Part shown: positions 1 to 6,483 of the stretch, piece by piece
Layout: every line of letters begins with the position of its first letter
Numbering within the stretch: position 1 is the first letter of the stretch
The notes under the pieces: model-generated
Told to the model about the DNA's origin: nothing
Database searches by the model: none
What the model saw: only the letters and a program-made list of their open reading frames with translations
Source of the DNA: a virus
DNA length: 24,083 nt
IMG/VR virus record: IMGVR_UViG_3300028597_000335
Span: 1-24,083 of that record
Reading direction: 5' to 3' (one strand)
Program-made: the position numbers and the translations under genes

Positions 1-178
1 TCATACTCTTCGGGTTGGTGTTGGGTATCTCAACCTTCTGACTCTTTTCGAACTCTAACTTCACAGGGTTCTTCGACCACAGGTAACGACGAATACCGCC
101 CCGGATAAAACTGAGGAACGCAGCCTCCGTCTTCCAGATGGTAGGGTGAGCCTCCCAAGGTTTGTAATCAGACGACAT
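1..178 (-). CDS. Conserved phage protein, partial (C-terminus beyond window edge)
   Basis: Opens at the ATG ending at 178, inside the last codons of the upstream gene, and stays open to base 1, so only the first 59 residues are present. The visible part contains HPTIWKTEAAF, FIRGGIRR and LWSKNPVKLEF. From memory this resembles the start of a phage family in which the missing half carries CxxC pairs and a DH, like HNH or endonuclease VII-type zinc nucleases. The zinc region is not in view, so a nuclease call is not supported here. No clear Shine-Dalgarno precedes the start; translational coupling to the upstream gene is likely. Confidence 0.65.
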   Translation of the reverse strand, partial: MSSDYKPWEAHPTIWKTEAAFLSFIRGGIRRYLWSKNPVKLEFEKSQKVEIPNTNPKSM

Positions 179-401
179 TGCCAGCAACCAACTCAACAAT
201 CACATACTTGTCTTGCTCTTTGAACTTTTTACCGATCAGTTCGTCAGGAAGCTTATAGTGACCATTCCAACTTTTAGCCCTACGGCTGATAAGGTTGAAG
301 CCTGCACTTGCTGCAGCTTTGCTAGCGTAACAGGTTCGCTCAGTACGGCAACGCTCACGGGTTACCTTGTTCAGCACTACATAACCAAATACTTGACTCA
401 T
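168..401 (-). CDS. Hypothetical protein, 77 aa
   Basis: Small basic protein beginning MSQVFGYVVLNK with an arginine- and cysteine-containing segment at residues 16-26, a probable helix, and a C-terminal half ending in a KYVIVELVAG strand. The ATG overlaps the stop of the preceding gene (ATGA) and follows GAGGTGG at normal spacing, so the start is well fixed. I do not recognise the family. It lies in the leftward run downstream of the exonuclease; co-transcription is inferred from the overlaps. Confidence 0.7.
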   Translation of the reverse strand: MSQVFGYVVLNKVTRERCRTERTCYASKAAASAGFNLISRRAKSWNGHYKLPDELIGKKFKEQDKYVIVELVAGNVV

Positions 402-577
402 TCTTCCACCTCGTAAATCTCAGTCAACACTCCAAGACTCATCACATAGTCTCGTTCGTCACGATCCCTACACATCTCATCTGCAAAGTTTGCTTGAAGA
501 CTCTCCCGGACTATACCTTTGTCAATCTGGTACCGAAGCTGTTCAGCCAGTTCGTTCTTTCGTCCACGAGTTACCAT
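398..577 (-). CDS. Hypothetical protein, 59 aa
   Basis: Starts at MVTRGRKNELAEQ, preceded by GAGGAG eight bases upstream; the frame is open further upstream but that part has no ribosome binding site and low-complexity composition. The protein is charged and mostly helical by appearance, with an N-terminal basic stretch (RGRK) and an acidic end. Its stop overlaps the next ATG. Function unknown; a nucleic-acid-binding role would only be a guess from the basic N-terminus. Confidence 0.65.
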   Translation of the reverse strand: MVTRGRKNELAEQLRYQIDKGIVRESLQANFADEMCRDRDERDYVMSLGVLTEIYEVEE

Positions 578-587
578 ATTACTCTCC

Positions 588-776
588 TCATCGTGGATCG
601 GTGAATGTGAAGTTGGTGAAGCAGTCGATTCGGTATTGATCAAACAGGTAGTTGAAGTTTGACCAACAGTCCTCATGACCTTTATCCTCTTCCTCTCGGA
701 AGCTCTTCACCAGCGATACAGGAATCAGATAGTTATCACTATCAGCCCGCATGAATTTCCAACGTTGTTCAGTCAT
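588..776 (-). CDS. Widespread small phage protein with DSDNYLIP motif, 62 aa
   Basis: Sequence pattern RWKFMRADSDNYLIP, then a helix, then DQYRID and a final aromatic TNFTFTDPR. From memory this layout (WK..DSD..YLIP....F....) is a common, uncharacterised family of small phage proteins. GAGGAGGATGA precedes the ATG and the start overlaps the stop of the upstream gene. No function is assigned to this family that I can recall. Confidence 0.7.
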   Translation of the reverse strand: MTEQRWKFMRADSDNYLIPVSLVKSFREEEDKGHEDCWSNFNYLFDQYRIDCFTNFTFTDPR

Positions 777-1012
777 TCATCCTCCTCAGTCAGATAGTTC
801 TCAAATTCGACCATTGATTCTACAGAAATACCTTCAACTTCGATCTTTCCATGATGACCATATTCACGATGTGCCCAATCCCACCATTCACTAATTACAC
901 TTTCAGAACATGACAATCCACTAGCAGCTGCAATGTTGTAATAGCCGTCAAGTCGTTCTTCAGCAGAGAACCACACCATACCCACGTTGTTTTCAACATA
1001 GTTCTTTGGCAT
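773..1012 (-). CDS. Hypothetical protein, 79 aa
   Basis: Acidic protein with a tryptophan-rich middle (SEWWDWAHREYGHH, residues about 41-54) and a C-terminal acidic tail ending TEEDE. The ATG overlaps the TAA of the exonuclease gene by one base (TAATG) with GGGAG upstream, so it is probably translated by coupling to the exonuclease. No family recognised. Confidence 0.7.
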   Translation of the reverse strand: MPKNYVENNVGMVWFSAEERLDGYYNIAAASGLSCSESVISEWWDWAHREYGHHGKIEVEGISVESMVEFENYLTEEDE

Positions 1013-2019
1013 TAATAGATCACTCCCATTTTGTCGAGGATCGGTTTGATCAACTTTGGCTCTTCATCCACAGACCGCTTCATGTGAGCCATCTGGAACA
1101 TTTCCTGCATGACGTACATCCAATCGATCTCAATGTCATCACCACGCCACCCCTTCACCACTTGTTTCTCAGGGTAAAGCATCTTGAAGGTGTCAACCAT
1201 CACTTGGAAGCATTCCTTGTCAGTCTTGCAGTTCTCCAAGGCGTAGAATGCACCCATCTTACCGAACTCAGTTTCACTGAAACAGTTGGCTTTGTAGTTG
1301 TCCACATCATCCTGACTAATCATCTGCCAGTAGAAGTGAATGCGACCTTCGCCCCGCACCTCTTTCTTCTTGTCGAGGAAGAGATGACCTAGCTTGTTGC
1401 AGTTAACAATGCCACGTTCCTGTCGGTTGATGTCAAAGAAGTTGATTGGACAACCCCAGTAGTCCTTGTCTTCGCCGATAGCGAAGTGGTTAGGCTCTCG
1501 ATAACAGCGAATGTTCACCATGTCATCAGCTTCAATACCGGTGATGAACTCAGCCTTGTACCGTTTAGCCAGATACTCAGTCACATCATCGAGGTGATAG
1601 GGCTTCACCAGATCATCCCGGTTACCCTTGTACTTCAGGAGAGTGCTAAGCTCAACCCGGAAGCTATCACCCTTACCCATGTAGAACTCGTAGGTCTCAG
1701 CATTGCTGGCTTCCAGAATACCGTCTACAAGGCTCTTGGCTGTGTGCAGGACGTTCGCCAATGGCTCAGGTGTGGATATGTCTTCAATCTCGAACTCGTC
1801 GGGATGCCACGGGCTTGTACGGTTCTTGTTAGCCTCAGCCAACCAACCACCCTGACGCTTCTTCCAGTGCCCCCAGAAGGCCGTTCGACTCTTAGCCTCT
1901 TCACTCCACCCTTCAGTCTTGTGCGTGGCTACAATCGAACGCTTTTCGCCCACATATGCCGCAGCATACTTGAATGCATCACCATCTACAATGGCATGTG
2001 TTGGTGCAATCTCAGTCAC
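1012..2019 (-). CDS. FEN/PIN-type 5'-3' exonuclease, 335 aa
   Basis: Probable 5'-3' exonuclease/flap endonuclease of the T7 gp6 and T5 D15 type, which degrades 5' ends, removes RNA primers or recycles host DNA during phage replication. Metal-site acidic clusters are in the expected order: D12 and D14 (IVDGDAFKYA), E163/D165/D166 (GIEADDMV), D184/D186 (GEDKDYW), then a DNA-binding helix region with D237, D238 and D240 followed by NYKA. Length fits phage members. The start is GTG at 2019, nine bases after a strong GAGGAGG, overlapping the preceding stop (GTGA); no better ATG exists. It sits in the same leftward unit as the SSB and polymerase. The family is clear; the exact role (recycling or lagging strand) is inferred. 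Confidence 0.88.
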   Translation of the reverse strand: MTEIAPTHAIVDGDAFKYAAAYVGEKRSIVATHKTEGWSEEAKSRTAFWGHWKKRQGGWLAEANKNRTSPWHPDEFEIEDISTPEPLANVLHTAKSLVDGILEASNAETYEFYMGKGDSFRVELSTLLKYKGNRDDLVKPYHLDDVTEYLAKRYKAEFITGIEADDMVNIRCYREPNHFAIGEDKDYWGCPINFFDINRQERGIVNCNKLGHLFLDKKKEVRGEGRIHFYWQMISQDDVDNYKANCFSETEFGKMGAFYALENCKTDKECFQVMVDTFKMLYPEKQVVKGWRGDDIEIDWMYVMQEMFQMAHMKRSVDEEPKLIKPILDKMGVIY

Positions 2020-2207
2020 TCGTTCACCTCCTCATGATACACCTGAATAATGAGGTTGTCTTGTTTTGCTTCTTTGAACGTCATCCCAAGCTGTTGATCC
2101 AACTCGTGGTCCATCCAAATAGTTGCGGCATACTCCCAAGCAGCATCCTCAGTCTTAAACAACTGACGACCAATACCCAGATCCCACTCACTCCAAACCG
2201 AATACAT
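2016..2207 (-). CDS. Small phage protein, YSVWSEWD type, 63 aa
   Basis: Begins MYSVWSEWDLGIG, a motif I recall from many uncharacterised phage proteins, followed by a helix (AAWEYAATIW) and a C-terminal strand NLIIQVYHEE. Start chosen at the ATG that overlaps the upstream TAA (TAATG) with GGGAG in front; an in-frame extension nine codons upstream lacks support. The stop overlaps the exonuclease GTG, so exonuclease translation is likely coupled to this gene. Confidence 0.72.
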   Translation of the reverse strand: MYSVWSEWDLGIGRQLFKTEDAAWEYAATIWMDHELDQQLGMTFKEAKQDNLIIQVYHEEVNE

Positions 2208-2434
2208 TATTGAATCTCCCCAAAGATCGACCAATCATCACGGTTGCGGAAGTCACCACGAGGGTCACACTGACGTTCAGTGCCGAACCCGTCATCACAT
2301 GCAACCTCATCAAGGAACGTCTCAAGACAGTCTGCAAAATGTTCACACAAGCCTTCATCGTCAGCTAAGGCTAACAACAAACGACCAGTAACCTTCACTA
2401 CGTTTTTCTGAATTTGCTCACTCGAAATAGCCAT
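2207..2434 (-). CDS. Conserved phage protein with C-terminal DPRGDFR motif, 75 aa
   Basis: N-terminal helical half (about residues 5-45) with two cysteines, then FGTERQCDPRGDFRNRDDW near the end. I recall similar (FGTE.Q.DPRGD.R) tails on small proteins of unrelated phages, all without known function. ATG follows GGAGAACAGA. The stop abuts the next start by TAATG, which places it in the same translational chain as the exonuclease. Confidence 0.72.
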   Translation of the reverse strand: MAISSEQIQKNVVKVTGRLLLALADDEGLCEHFADCLETFLDEVACDDGFGTERQCDPRGDFRNRDDWSIFGEIQ

Positions 2435-2444
2435 TCTGTTCTCC

Positions 2445-2609
2445 TTACCGATATTGGATACGGTACATGTTGCCGTTGCGGAATTCAGCCTTGTCCAACT
2501 CCACCCAACCGATTGCAGTCATACATTCAATCAGCATGTTAGGATCTTCATCCAAGCAACGAGCAGCGTGTTCGGGGATGACACCATCTTCAACCACTTC
2601 AAAAATCAT
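2445..2609 (-). CDS. Hypothetical protein, 54 aa
   Basis: Short gene found by direct translation: begins MIFEVVEDGVIPEHAARCL and ends RNGNMYRIQYR. TGGAG lies eight bases before the ATG and the TAA is ten bases before the next start, filling what would otherwise be an unexplained gap. Mixed alpha/beta appearance with a GWVEL segment. It is the first gene after the terminator at 2628-2652. No family recognised. Confidence 0.7.
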   Translation of the reverse strand: MIFEVVEDGVIPEHAARCLDEDPNMLIECMTAIGWVELDKAEFRNGNMYRIQYR

Positions 2610-2627
2610 TTACTTTACTCCAGATAA

Positions 2628-2652
2628 CAAAAAACCCCGCACTAGGCGGGGT
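2628..2652 (-). terminator. Rho-independent terminator
   Basis: On the minus strand, a 7-bp stem ACCCCGC/GCGGGGT (2646-2652 with 2634-2640) with a five-base loop, followed by six T residues. It follows the gene ending at 2695 and precedes the 54-aa gene, so it would end or attenuate the transcript carrying the SSB. No obvious new promoter lies just downstream, so partial read-through into the exonuclease group is likely. Confidence 0.85.
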
Positions 2653-2694
2653 CTCATTTATTCCAAATTGTCTCTACCTTGACTGATGACCCGA

Positions 2695-3027
2695 TCAGTC
2701 GTGGTAGCCAGTAATACGTTCATAAGCTGCAAAGAAGGTGAGAGATTCAATCTTTTTCTCCTCGTAGTCAGCAGCCGCGTAACGAACAGCAGACTTAGCA
2801 ATCTGCTTGATCTCATCAACGACGATGCCTTGAGGGTTATGCTTCTTATGGAATTTGTTGTCTTTGATCAGTTGCTTGATATCTTCCTTGCGGGTGTTGA
2901 TTTCTTTGTTCAGTCGAATCAGAGCAGCGAGCAGATCGTCTTCACTCATGATCGGCTTCGGACCAGCACCTTCGAGGGATTCGGTGTTCTCGAACAGTTC
3001 GCCAGTTTCTACGTTTACCAGTGTCAT
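2695..3027 (-). CDS. Hypothetical helical protein, 110 aa
   Basis: N-terminal 25 residues look flexible, followed by long charged helices (about residues 28-65, then DEIKQIAKSAVRYAAADYEE and a final helix ending ITGYHD). The heptad-like spacing suggests a coiled coil. Gene position directly after SSB suggests a replication or recombination accessory role, but nothing in the sequence proves this. The ending AAYERITGY and central helix recall GapR-like small DNA-binding proteins only weakly. ATG follows AAGGAGAGATAT. Confidence 0.75.
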   Translation of the reverse strand: MTLVNVETGELFENTESLEGAGPKPIMSEDDLLAALIRLNKEINTRKEDIKQLIKDNKFHKKHNPQGIVVDEIKQIAKSAVRYAAADYEEKKIESLTFFAAYERITGYHD

Positions 3028-3041
3028 ATATCTCTCCTTAC

Positions 3042-3242
3042 TTAGCCAATAATTACATTAATGATGCTGAATTTGTGGTCACCCTTAGATGCACTCACAT
3101 AATTCTTTTTCATTTCGTTGATGAACTGAGATGGCGTTTCGTAAAAGTTATTACCACCTACCTCAACCACTTCAGGGAAAACTTTACGAACATCACCTTC
3201 TAGATATTCAACCATTAGAACTACGGTTTTAACCTTTGCCAT
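3042..3242 (-). CDS. Hypothetical protein, 66 aa
   Basis: Small mixed protein: strand VKTVVLMVEYL, charged turn, helix with FINEMKKNY, and a last strand FSIINVIIG. The architecture suggests a compact alpha/beta fold. ATG at 3242 follows GGAGAGAAAGA, and the gene lies between the SSB and the 110-aa helical protein in one transcript. No family recognised. Confidence 0.7.
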   Translation of the reverse strand: MAKVKTVVLMVEYLEGDVRKVFPEVVEVGGNNFYETPSQFINEMKKNYVSASKGDHKFSIINVIIG

Positions 3243-3261
3243 TCTTTCTCTCCTAGAAAGG

Positions 3262-3281
3262 GTGGGCGGTGTTACCCGCCC
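3262..3281 (-). terminator. GC-rich hairpin after SSB gene, weak terminator or mRNA stabiliser
   Basis: Inverted repeat GGGCGG (3264-3269) and CCGCCC (3276-3281) flanked by further G and C runs lies just after the SSB stop at 3291. On the minus strand it is followed by ACCCTTTCT, a poor T-tract, so termination would be partial. It may set a lower level of the two downstream genes relative to SSB or protect the SSB message 3' end. Confidence 0.45.
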
Positions 3282-3290
3282 GGGTGATCC

Positions 3291-4397
3291 TTAGATCATG
3301 TGAAGGAAGTTGCGACCTTCCTGCAAGCCAATTGGGGCAAACGGGATGTCATCATCAAAGCTGTCAAAGTCTACTGGCTCTTGTGGAGCAGCTTTTGGTG
3401 CAGGCTTGGCTGGCTGAGCCTTTGGAGCCTGTTGTGGTTGTGGAGCCGAAGCACCACCTTCACCGAATGCAGCCTTTTGAGCAGCAGCAGCATCACCTTC
3501 TTTGATCTTGCCAACTTCGATCAGACCCTTCTCGATATCGCTACCGATGAAGTTGTCAGCCAGCATCATCGTGTTGATGACCGATTGACGCAGTTCCTTC
3601 AGCTTCTCAAGGTTCTGTGGACCTTTGAAGCGGATCAGAGCCATATGCTTGCGATCCAGTGTTGGGATCATCGACTGCATCATCTCTGGAACTGGACCAG
3701 CGAACGACATCTTCTCGTTCAGATAGGTCTTACCGTCGTACTCGTTGCCGAACACATGCACGTTGAACAGAGCGGCTTTACCGATCAGCTTACCCAGATA
3801 CTGGGGCTTCATGTTACCCTTCTCATCCAACACTTCAACAGCTTCTGCCAGCTTGTGCAGGATGCTGTTCGACCTCAGCGACCAAGTACCATCTGGGTTC
3901 TTCGATTCCTTCAGGCTGTAGGTCTTACTTACGGTCTTACCAACGCCTTTGGTGAAGTACTCGTTGTTCAGCAGACCACGGAATGGCAAATCTTCACCAA
4001 CACCGTCTTCATCGAAGAACTTACCACGGTTCACCAGCTTGGATGGAACGTCAAAGAAGACGATAACCGATTCCTGAGCATCCACAGGCCAACGCTTGTA
4101 ACGAGAAACCTGTTTCGTCTTTGGATCTTCCAGATCTTCAAAGTACTGGTTAGGATTCTTGGCGATTTCAGCAGCCTCTTCCTCTGGGGTACCGTTCCAC
4201 TTCATTTTAGCGTCTTCTTGTCGCTGCTTACCAACTTCGACAATTTGAGAAATGATGCCAATTTGACCGGACGGTTTCTTCTCACAGCCAACTGCTTCGA
4301 TAACGTATTTGGTCAGACCGTCGAAGTCAATGGTAGGGCCTTCGCCGGTACCTTTGTGTTCTACTTCGTATACGAAATCGTCGAATTGTTCGCTCAT
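3291..4397 (-). CDS. Single-stranded DNA-binding protein, 368 aa
   Basis: Likely the phage ssDNA-binding protein that coats replication intermediates. The middle (about 80-260) is beta-rich with patterns such as GKLIGKAALFNVHVF and YDGKTYLNEKMSF, as in OB-fold SSBs of large myoviruses. After a helix it ends in a low-complexity Gln/Pro/Ala linker (about 315-340) and an acidic patch DFDSFDDDIPF that would recruit replisome partners. Unlike classical SSBs the acidic tip is not terminal: about 17 more residues follow (ending NFLHMI). ATG at 4397 follows GAGGAAATAAT. It is flanked by a hairpin and lies with the nuclease and polymerase genes. The call rests on architecture and context; I see no direct motif match. 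Confidence 0.72.
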   Translation of the reverse strand: MSEQFDDFVYEVEHKGTGEGPTIDFDGLTKYVIEAVGCEKKPSGQIGIISQIVEVGKQRQEDAKMKWNGTPEEEAAEIAKNPNQYFEDLEDPKTKQVSRYKRWPVDAQESVIVFFDVPSKLVNRGKFFDEDGVGEDLPFRGLLNNEYFTKGVGKTVSKTYSLKESKNPDGTWSLRSNSILHKLAEAVEVLDEKGNMKPQYLGKLIGKAALFNVHVFGNEYDGKTYLNEKMSFAGPVPEMMQSMIPTLDRKHMALIRFKGPQNLEKLKELRQSVINTMMLADNFIGSDIEKGLIEVGKIKEGDAAAAQKAAFGEGGASAPQPQQAPKAQPAKPAPKAAPQEPVDFDSFDDDIPFAPIGLQEGRNFLHMI

Positions 4398-4543
4398 GTA
4401 TTATTTCCTCTTTGCAAGATTTTTCGTTGTGCCATCATGTGGCGGATGATTTTGTTGCAGATGATCTCAGAAGTAGGATGCTCCTCCCACCAAGAAAATC
4501 ATAGTACCATAGTGGGTTCTGAAAAAGCAACCCTCTTTGGCAT
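4394..4543 (-). pseudogene. Small gene interrupted by an in-frame TGA
   Basis: A 50-codon frame begins at an ATG two bases after the previous gene's last stop base pair group (TAA ATG at 4546-4541) and ends in a TGA that overlaps the SSB start (ATGA). Both ends have the spacing typical of real genes here. However codon 15 is TGA (4499-4501). The part after it, starting FSWWEEHPTSEII and ending QRGNNT, looks like ordinary coding sequence, and no ATG, GTG or TTG allows re-initiation near the stop. It could be a decayed gene, a sequencing error, or stop read-through. Confidence 0.45.
4501..4530 (-). promoter_or_regulatory. Possible extended -10 promoter for SSB
   Basis: On the minus strand, TTGCTT (4525-4530) is separated by 18 bp from TACTAT (4501-4506), which is preceded by TGG, giving an extended -10 (TGN-TACTAT). 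It would start transcription about 95-100 bp before the SSB ATG. The -35 is only a partial match and the site lies within the interrupted small frame, so this is tentative. Confidence 0.4.
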
Positions 4544-4849
4544 TTATTTTGCAGGATCCCAGTGAACCACTACTGCGATTTCTTCACGCTTGACAACCTC
4601 AGTAATGTAGTCGTCATGTTCGTAGTTCCAGTCAGTGAAGTGGCTACCGCTACGCTGGACAGACCAGCTGTAGTACTTACCAGTTTCCTTGTGCTGGATG
4701 ATAGTTGTGGCATATTGATACCGACCGCACTCATCCCACTCACCGTACTCTACCGCTTTCCAAGGACACTCAGGGTTACCCTCGTAGTCTTCTAGATAGC
4801 GAAGGTACTCAAGGTTCTGCTCATCCAGATCAATAGTGTTCTTCGCCAT
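4544..4849 (-). CDS. Hypothetical protein, 101 aa
   Basis: Acidic N-terminus with EYLRYLEDYEG, then a probable beta sandwich with many aromatic residues (KYYSWSVQRSGSHFTDW, residues about 58-74) and a final strand VVVHWDPAK. GGGGGAGACA precedes the ATG. It overlaps the end of the upstream gene by 20 bases. I recall similar small phage proteins with W-S-V-Q-R-S-G motifs but no function. Probably expressed with the SSB group. Confidence 0.72.
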   Translation of the reverse strand: MAKNTIDLDEQNLEYLRYLEDYEGNPECPWKAVEYGEWDECGRYQYATTIIQHKETGKYYSWSVQRSGSHFTDWNYEHDDYITEVVKREEIAVVVHWDPAK

Positions 4850-5126
4850 TGTCTCCCCCGTTCACCAGATCAGCCTTAACTCGTTCAACCTCAGCCATCA
4901 CAGTGTCATTGATTCGTCGTGCGGCTCGTTCGTCTTTGTCTTCTTCTACTTGACTATAACAACGAAGGATGTTGGTGAATTGACTTCCATGCTCCAGACG
5001 AAGAGATTGAGCAATTGCGTCAGGATAACCCTCCGCGTACTGGAGAAGGTGCACTACATGGCTCGTCTCGCTGTTCCAGTAATGCTGTACCTCCACCATC
5101 ACAGCAGCATATCGGATTCGAGTCAT
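4830..5126 (-). CDS. Hypothetical protein, 98 aa
   Basis: Predicted to be largely helical, with repeated patterns of basic and acidic residues from about residue 40 (EDKDERAARRIND and EVERVKADL), ending in an acidic tail. The ATG overlaps the TAA of the 52-aa gene (TAATG). The ribosome binding site is weak (AAGG, somewhat distant), consistent with coupled translation. No family recognised. Confidence 0.68.
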   Translation of the reverse strand: MTRIRYAAVMVEVQHYWNSETSHVVHLLQYAEGYPDAIAQSLRLEHGSQFTNILRCYSQVEEDKDERAARRINDTVMAEVERVKADLVNGGDNGEEHY

Positions 5127-5284
5127 TATCGGACGACCTTCGACTTGGTGGTGACAACTGTTTGGATGATCTTGGTGGATTCCTTGCTGAGACCGGCTTT
5201 ACGCAGTTTGCGTTGCAGGACTCGACCTTCTTCACGGGTGATCACTTTCTGACCATTTACGGTGTAGGAATATTTACGTTTCAT
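5126..5284 (-). CDS. Small basic protein, 52 aa
   Basis: Found by direct translation: begins MKRKYSYTVNGQKVI, then REEGRVLQRKLRKAG, ends TTKSKVVR. Strongly basic with an RxxLQRKLRKAGLS helix, so nucleic-acid binding is plausible but unproven. GATAGGAGAG lies just before the ATG, and the stop is shared with the next start (TAATG). The reading is better supported than the overlapping 71-residue frame at 5020-5235, which has no ribosome binding site. Confidence 0.72.
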   Translation of the reverse strand: MKRKYSYTVNGQKVITREEGRVLQRKLRKAGLSKESTKIIQTVVTTKSKVVR

Positions 5285-5296
5285 TTAACTCTCCTA

Positions 5297-5566
5297 TCAA
5301 TCAGTTGGCAACAGGTAAGCACGATGAATCTGCTTTACCGGGTGGGTGTACACAAGATCGATGTTGCGATTGACGACCTTGAGGTGACCATCTTCCAGCG
5401 AGAACGCTCGCACTGGACCAATCACTTCTTTTGGAGCAGTTCCTAGCTTCCACTCGACAATCAGTTCCAGATTCAGGTGTGCTGGTACCTCATGGAAGTA
5501 CTCATCACCTTTCAGTCGAAGTTCTGGGATGCCCATTGCACTAAGAGAACTCTGTTTACTTTTCAT
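5297..5566 (-). CDS. Hypothetical protein, 89 aa
   Basis: Beta-rich appearance: residues about 15-50 contain LRLKGDEYFHEVPAH and LELIVEWKLG, followed by VRAFSLEDGHLKVVN and a strand-rich end with LVYTHPVKQIHRAYLL. The ATG overlaps the upstream TAA with GAGGAGTTTTA in front. No family recognised. It lies at the downstream end of the run of barrel-like proteins starting at 6483 but does not share their motif. Confidence 0.7.
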   Translation of the reverse strand: MKSKQSSLSAMGIPELRLKGDEYFHEVPAHLNLELIVEWKLGTAPKEVIGPVRAFSLEDGHLKVVNRNIDLVYTHPVKQIHRAYLLPTD

Positions 5567-5934
5567 TAAAACTCCTCGATGAATGCTACAGTGATATTGC
5601 CGTGAACGGTCAGGCTCTCAAGCTCATCCTGATTGTTTAACGTCATCGGCATTGCTGCGATTGTAGCCCATCCTTCATCAGTGTTGCAAGCGATTACGTT
5701 ACGCAAAAGTTCGCCGTCCTTGAAGACGTTTCGGTTACCTCGACCGTCACCTACAAAGTGGTCAGCGTCAGTCACCTCAACAAACTCACCCGGTAGGAGT
5801 TGATTCGGGTCACCATCGTCATCCCGGATATTCACACTCCCGTCATCGTTCGTGCTGAGGACACCGTAGGTGGCTCCAAGGGTGAGACCGAACAAATCTG
5901 CAAAATCATCAAATTTCACCAGACGTACAAACAT
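5566..5934 (-). CDS. Barrel-like protein, array member 4, with added domain, 122 aa
   Basis: Residues 1-55 follow the pattern of the three upstream genes: VRLVKF at the start, GLTLGATYGVL in the middle and LPGEFVEV at the end, which would make a small SH3-like beta barrel. Residues about 56-122 are extra (GDGRGNRNVF, then a helix and two strands) and have no counterpart in the shorter neighbours. The ATG overlaps the upstream TAA (TAATG). I infer duplication followed by acquisition of a C-terminal extension; function unknown. Confidence 0.72.
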   Translation of the reverse strand: MFVRLVKFDDFADLFGLTLGATYGVLSTNDDGSVNIRDDDGDPNQLLPGEFVEVTDADHFVGDGRGNRNVFKDGELLRNVIACNTDEGWATIAAMPMTLNNQDELESLTVHGNITVAFIEEF

Positions 5935-6110
5935 TATTCAACCACCTCATATTCACTGTGATAGACTATTTCAAGATTACCGTCGTCACCGATAACCCAG
6001 TAACCTTCGTTGCTACAAGAGCCTACAACATCATACTCTTTACCGATGGTAAGGTCAATCAGGTATGGGTCAACGTTGTCACCATCAAGCTTTACCAGTT
6101 TGATTTTCAT
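5934..6110 (-). CDS. Barrel-like protein, array member 3, 58 aa
   Basis: Translated directly from a stretch without longer frames. Begins MKIKLVKLDGDN, has DLTIGKEYDVVG at 20-31 and ends YHSEYEVVE. It shares KLVK/R..., LTIG[KR]EYDVV and EYEVV with the neighbour starting at 6280, so the two are clear paralogues. Both boundaries are overlaps (ATGA with the upstream gene, TAATG with the next). Probable all-beta fold; role unknown. Confidence 0.78.
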   Translation of the reverse strand: MKIKLVKLDGDNVDPYLIDLTIGKEYDVVGSCSNEGYWVIGDDGNLEIVYHSEYEVVE

Positions 6111-6280
6111 GAGACCACCTCATATTCACCGGGGTGAATGGTGTTGATACATTCTCCATCGTCGTAGACGTAAACGCAACCAGTTTCTTCTTGGAAATCG
6201 ACAACGTCATATTCACGACCAATGGTCAGACCGTCAAGATCCTCTTCATACACCTGTCGAACAAGTTTAACACGTTTCAT
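6107..6280 (-). CDS. Barrel-like protein, array member 2, 57 aa
   Basis: Starts MKRVKLVRQVYEEDL, contains LTIGREYDVVDF and ends HPGEYEVVS. It aligns almost without gaps with the gene at 5934-6110. ATG overlaps the stop of the GTG-started gene upstream (TGATG), and its stop overlaps the next ATG. Two cysteines (CVYVYDDGEC) flank a turn and are not conserved in the paralogue. Function unknown. Confidence 0.78.
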   Translation of the reverse strand: MKRVKLVRQVYEEDLDGLTIGREYDVVDFQEETGCVYVYDDGECINTIHPGEYEVVS

Positions 6281-6483
6281 CAGACGATCTCCAGATCTTT
6301 TTCATCGTAGCTGTTGTTGTTACCGTTCGACCATTTCACGTGCACAGGCAGGATGCGGTAGTCTCCGATTTCATAGACAACGCCCTGAAGGTCTTCTGGG
6401 TTATGGTCATCGTAATGATCGTCATCAACCCAAGTATCTCGACCTTCTTCCGACAGACGCACAACCGAATCTACTTTGATCAC
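6280..6483 (-). CDS. Barrel-like protein, array member 1, 67 aa
   Basis: Begins VIKVDSVVRL with a GTG start at 6483. GAGGAG stands eight bases upstream, the GTG overlaps the previous stop (GTGA), and no ATG is available. The end, VKWSNGNNNSYDEKDLEIV, matches a common phage SH3/KOW-like pattern (V.WsNG..NSY...DLE). It is more distant from the next three genes than they are from each other but has the same size and predicted strand order. Role unknown. Confidence 0.72.
   Translation of the reverse strand: MIKVDSVVRLSEEGRDTWVDDDHYDDHNPEDLQGVVYEIGDYRILPVHVKWSNGNNNSYDEKDLEIV

Noticed and set aside
3300-4565. Long plus-strand open frame (421 codons) opposite the SSB gene
   Set aside because: No ribosome binding site, composition rich in Leu/Phe/Trp/His as expected for the antisense of an acidic protein, and it would lie against a well-supported gene.
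5020-5235. Minus-strand 71-codon frame within the 5126-5284 gene
   Set aside because: No ribosome binding site; the 52-aa frame has good start and stop coupling to neighbours.
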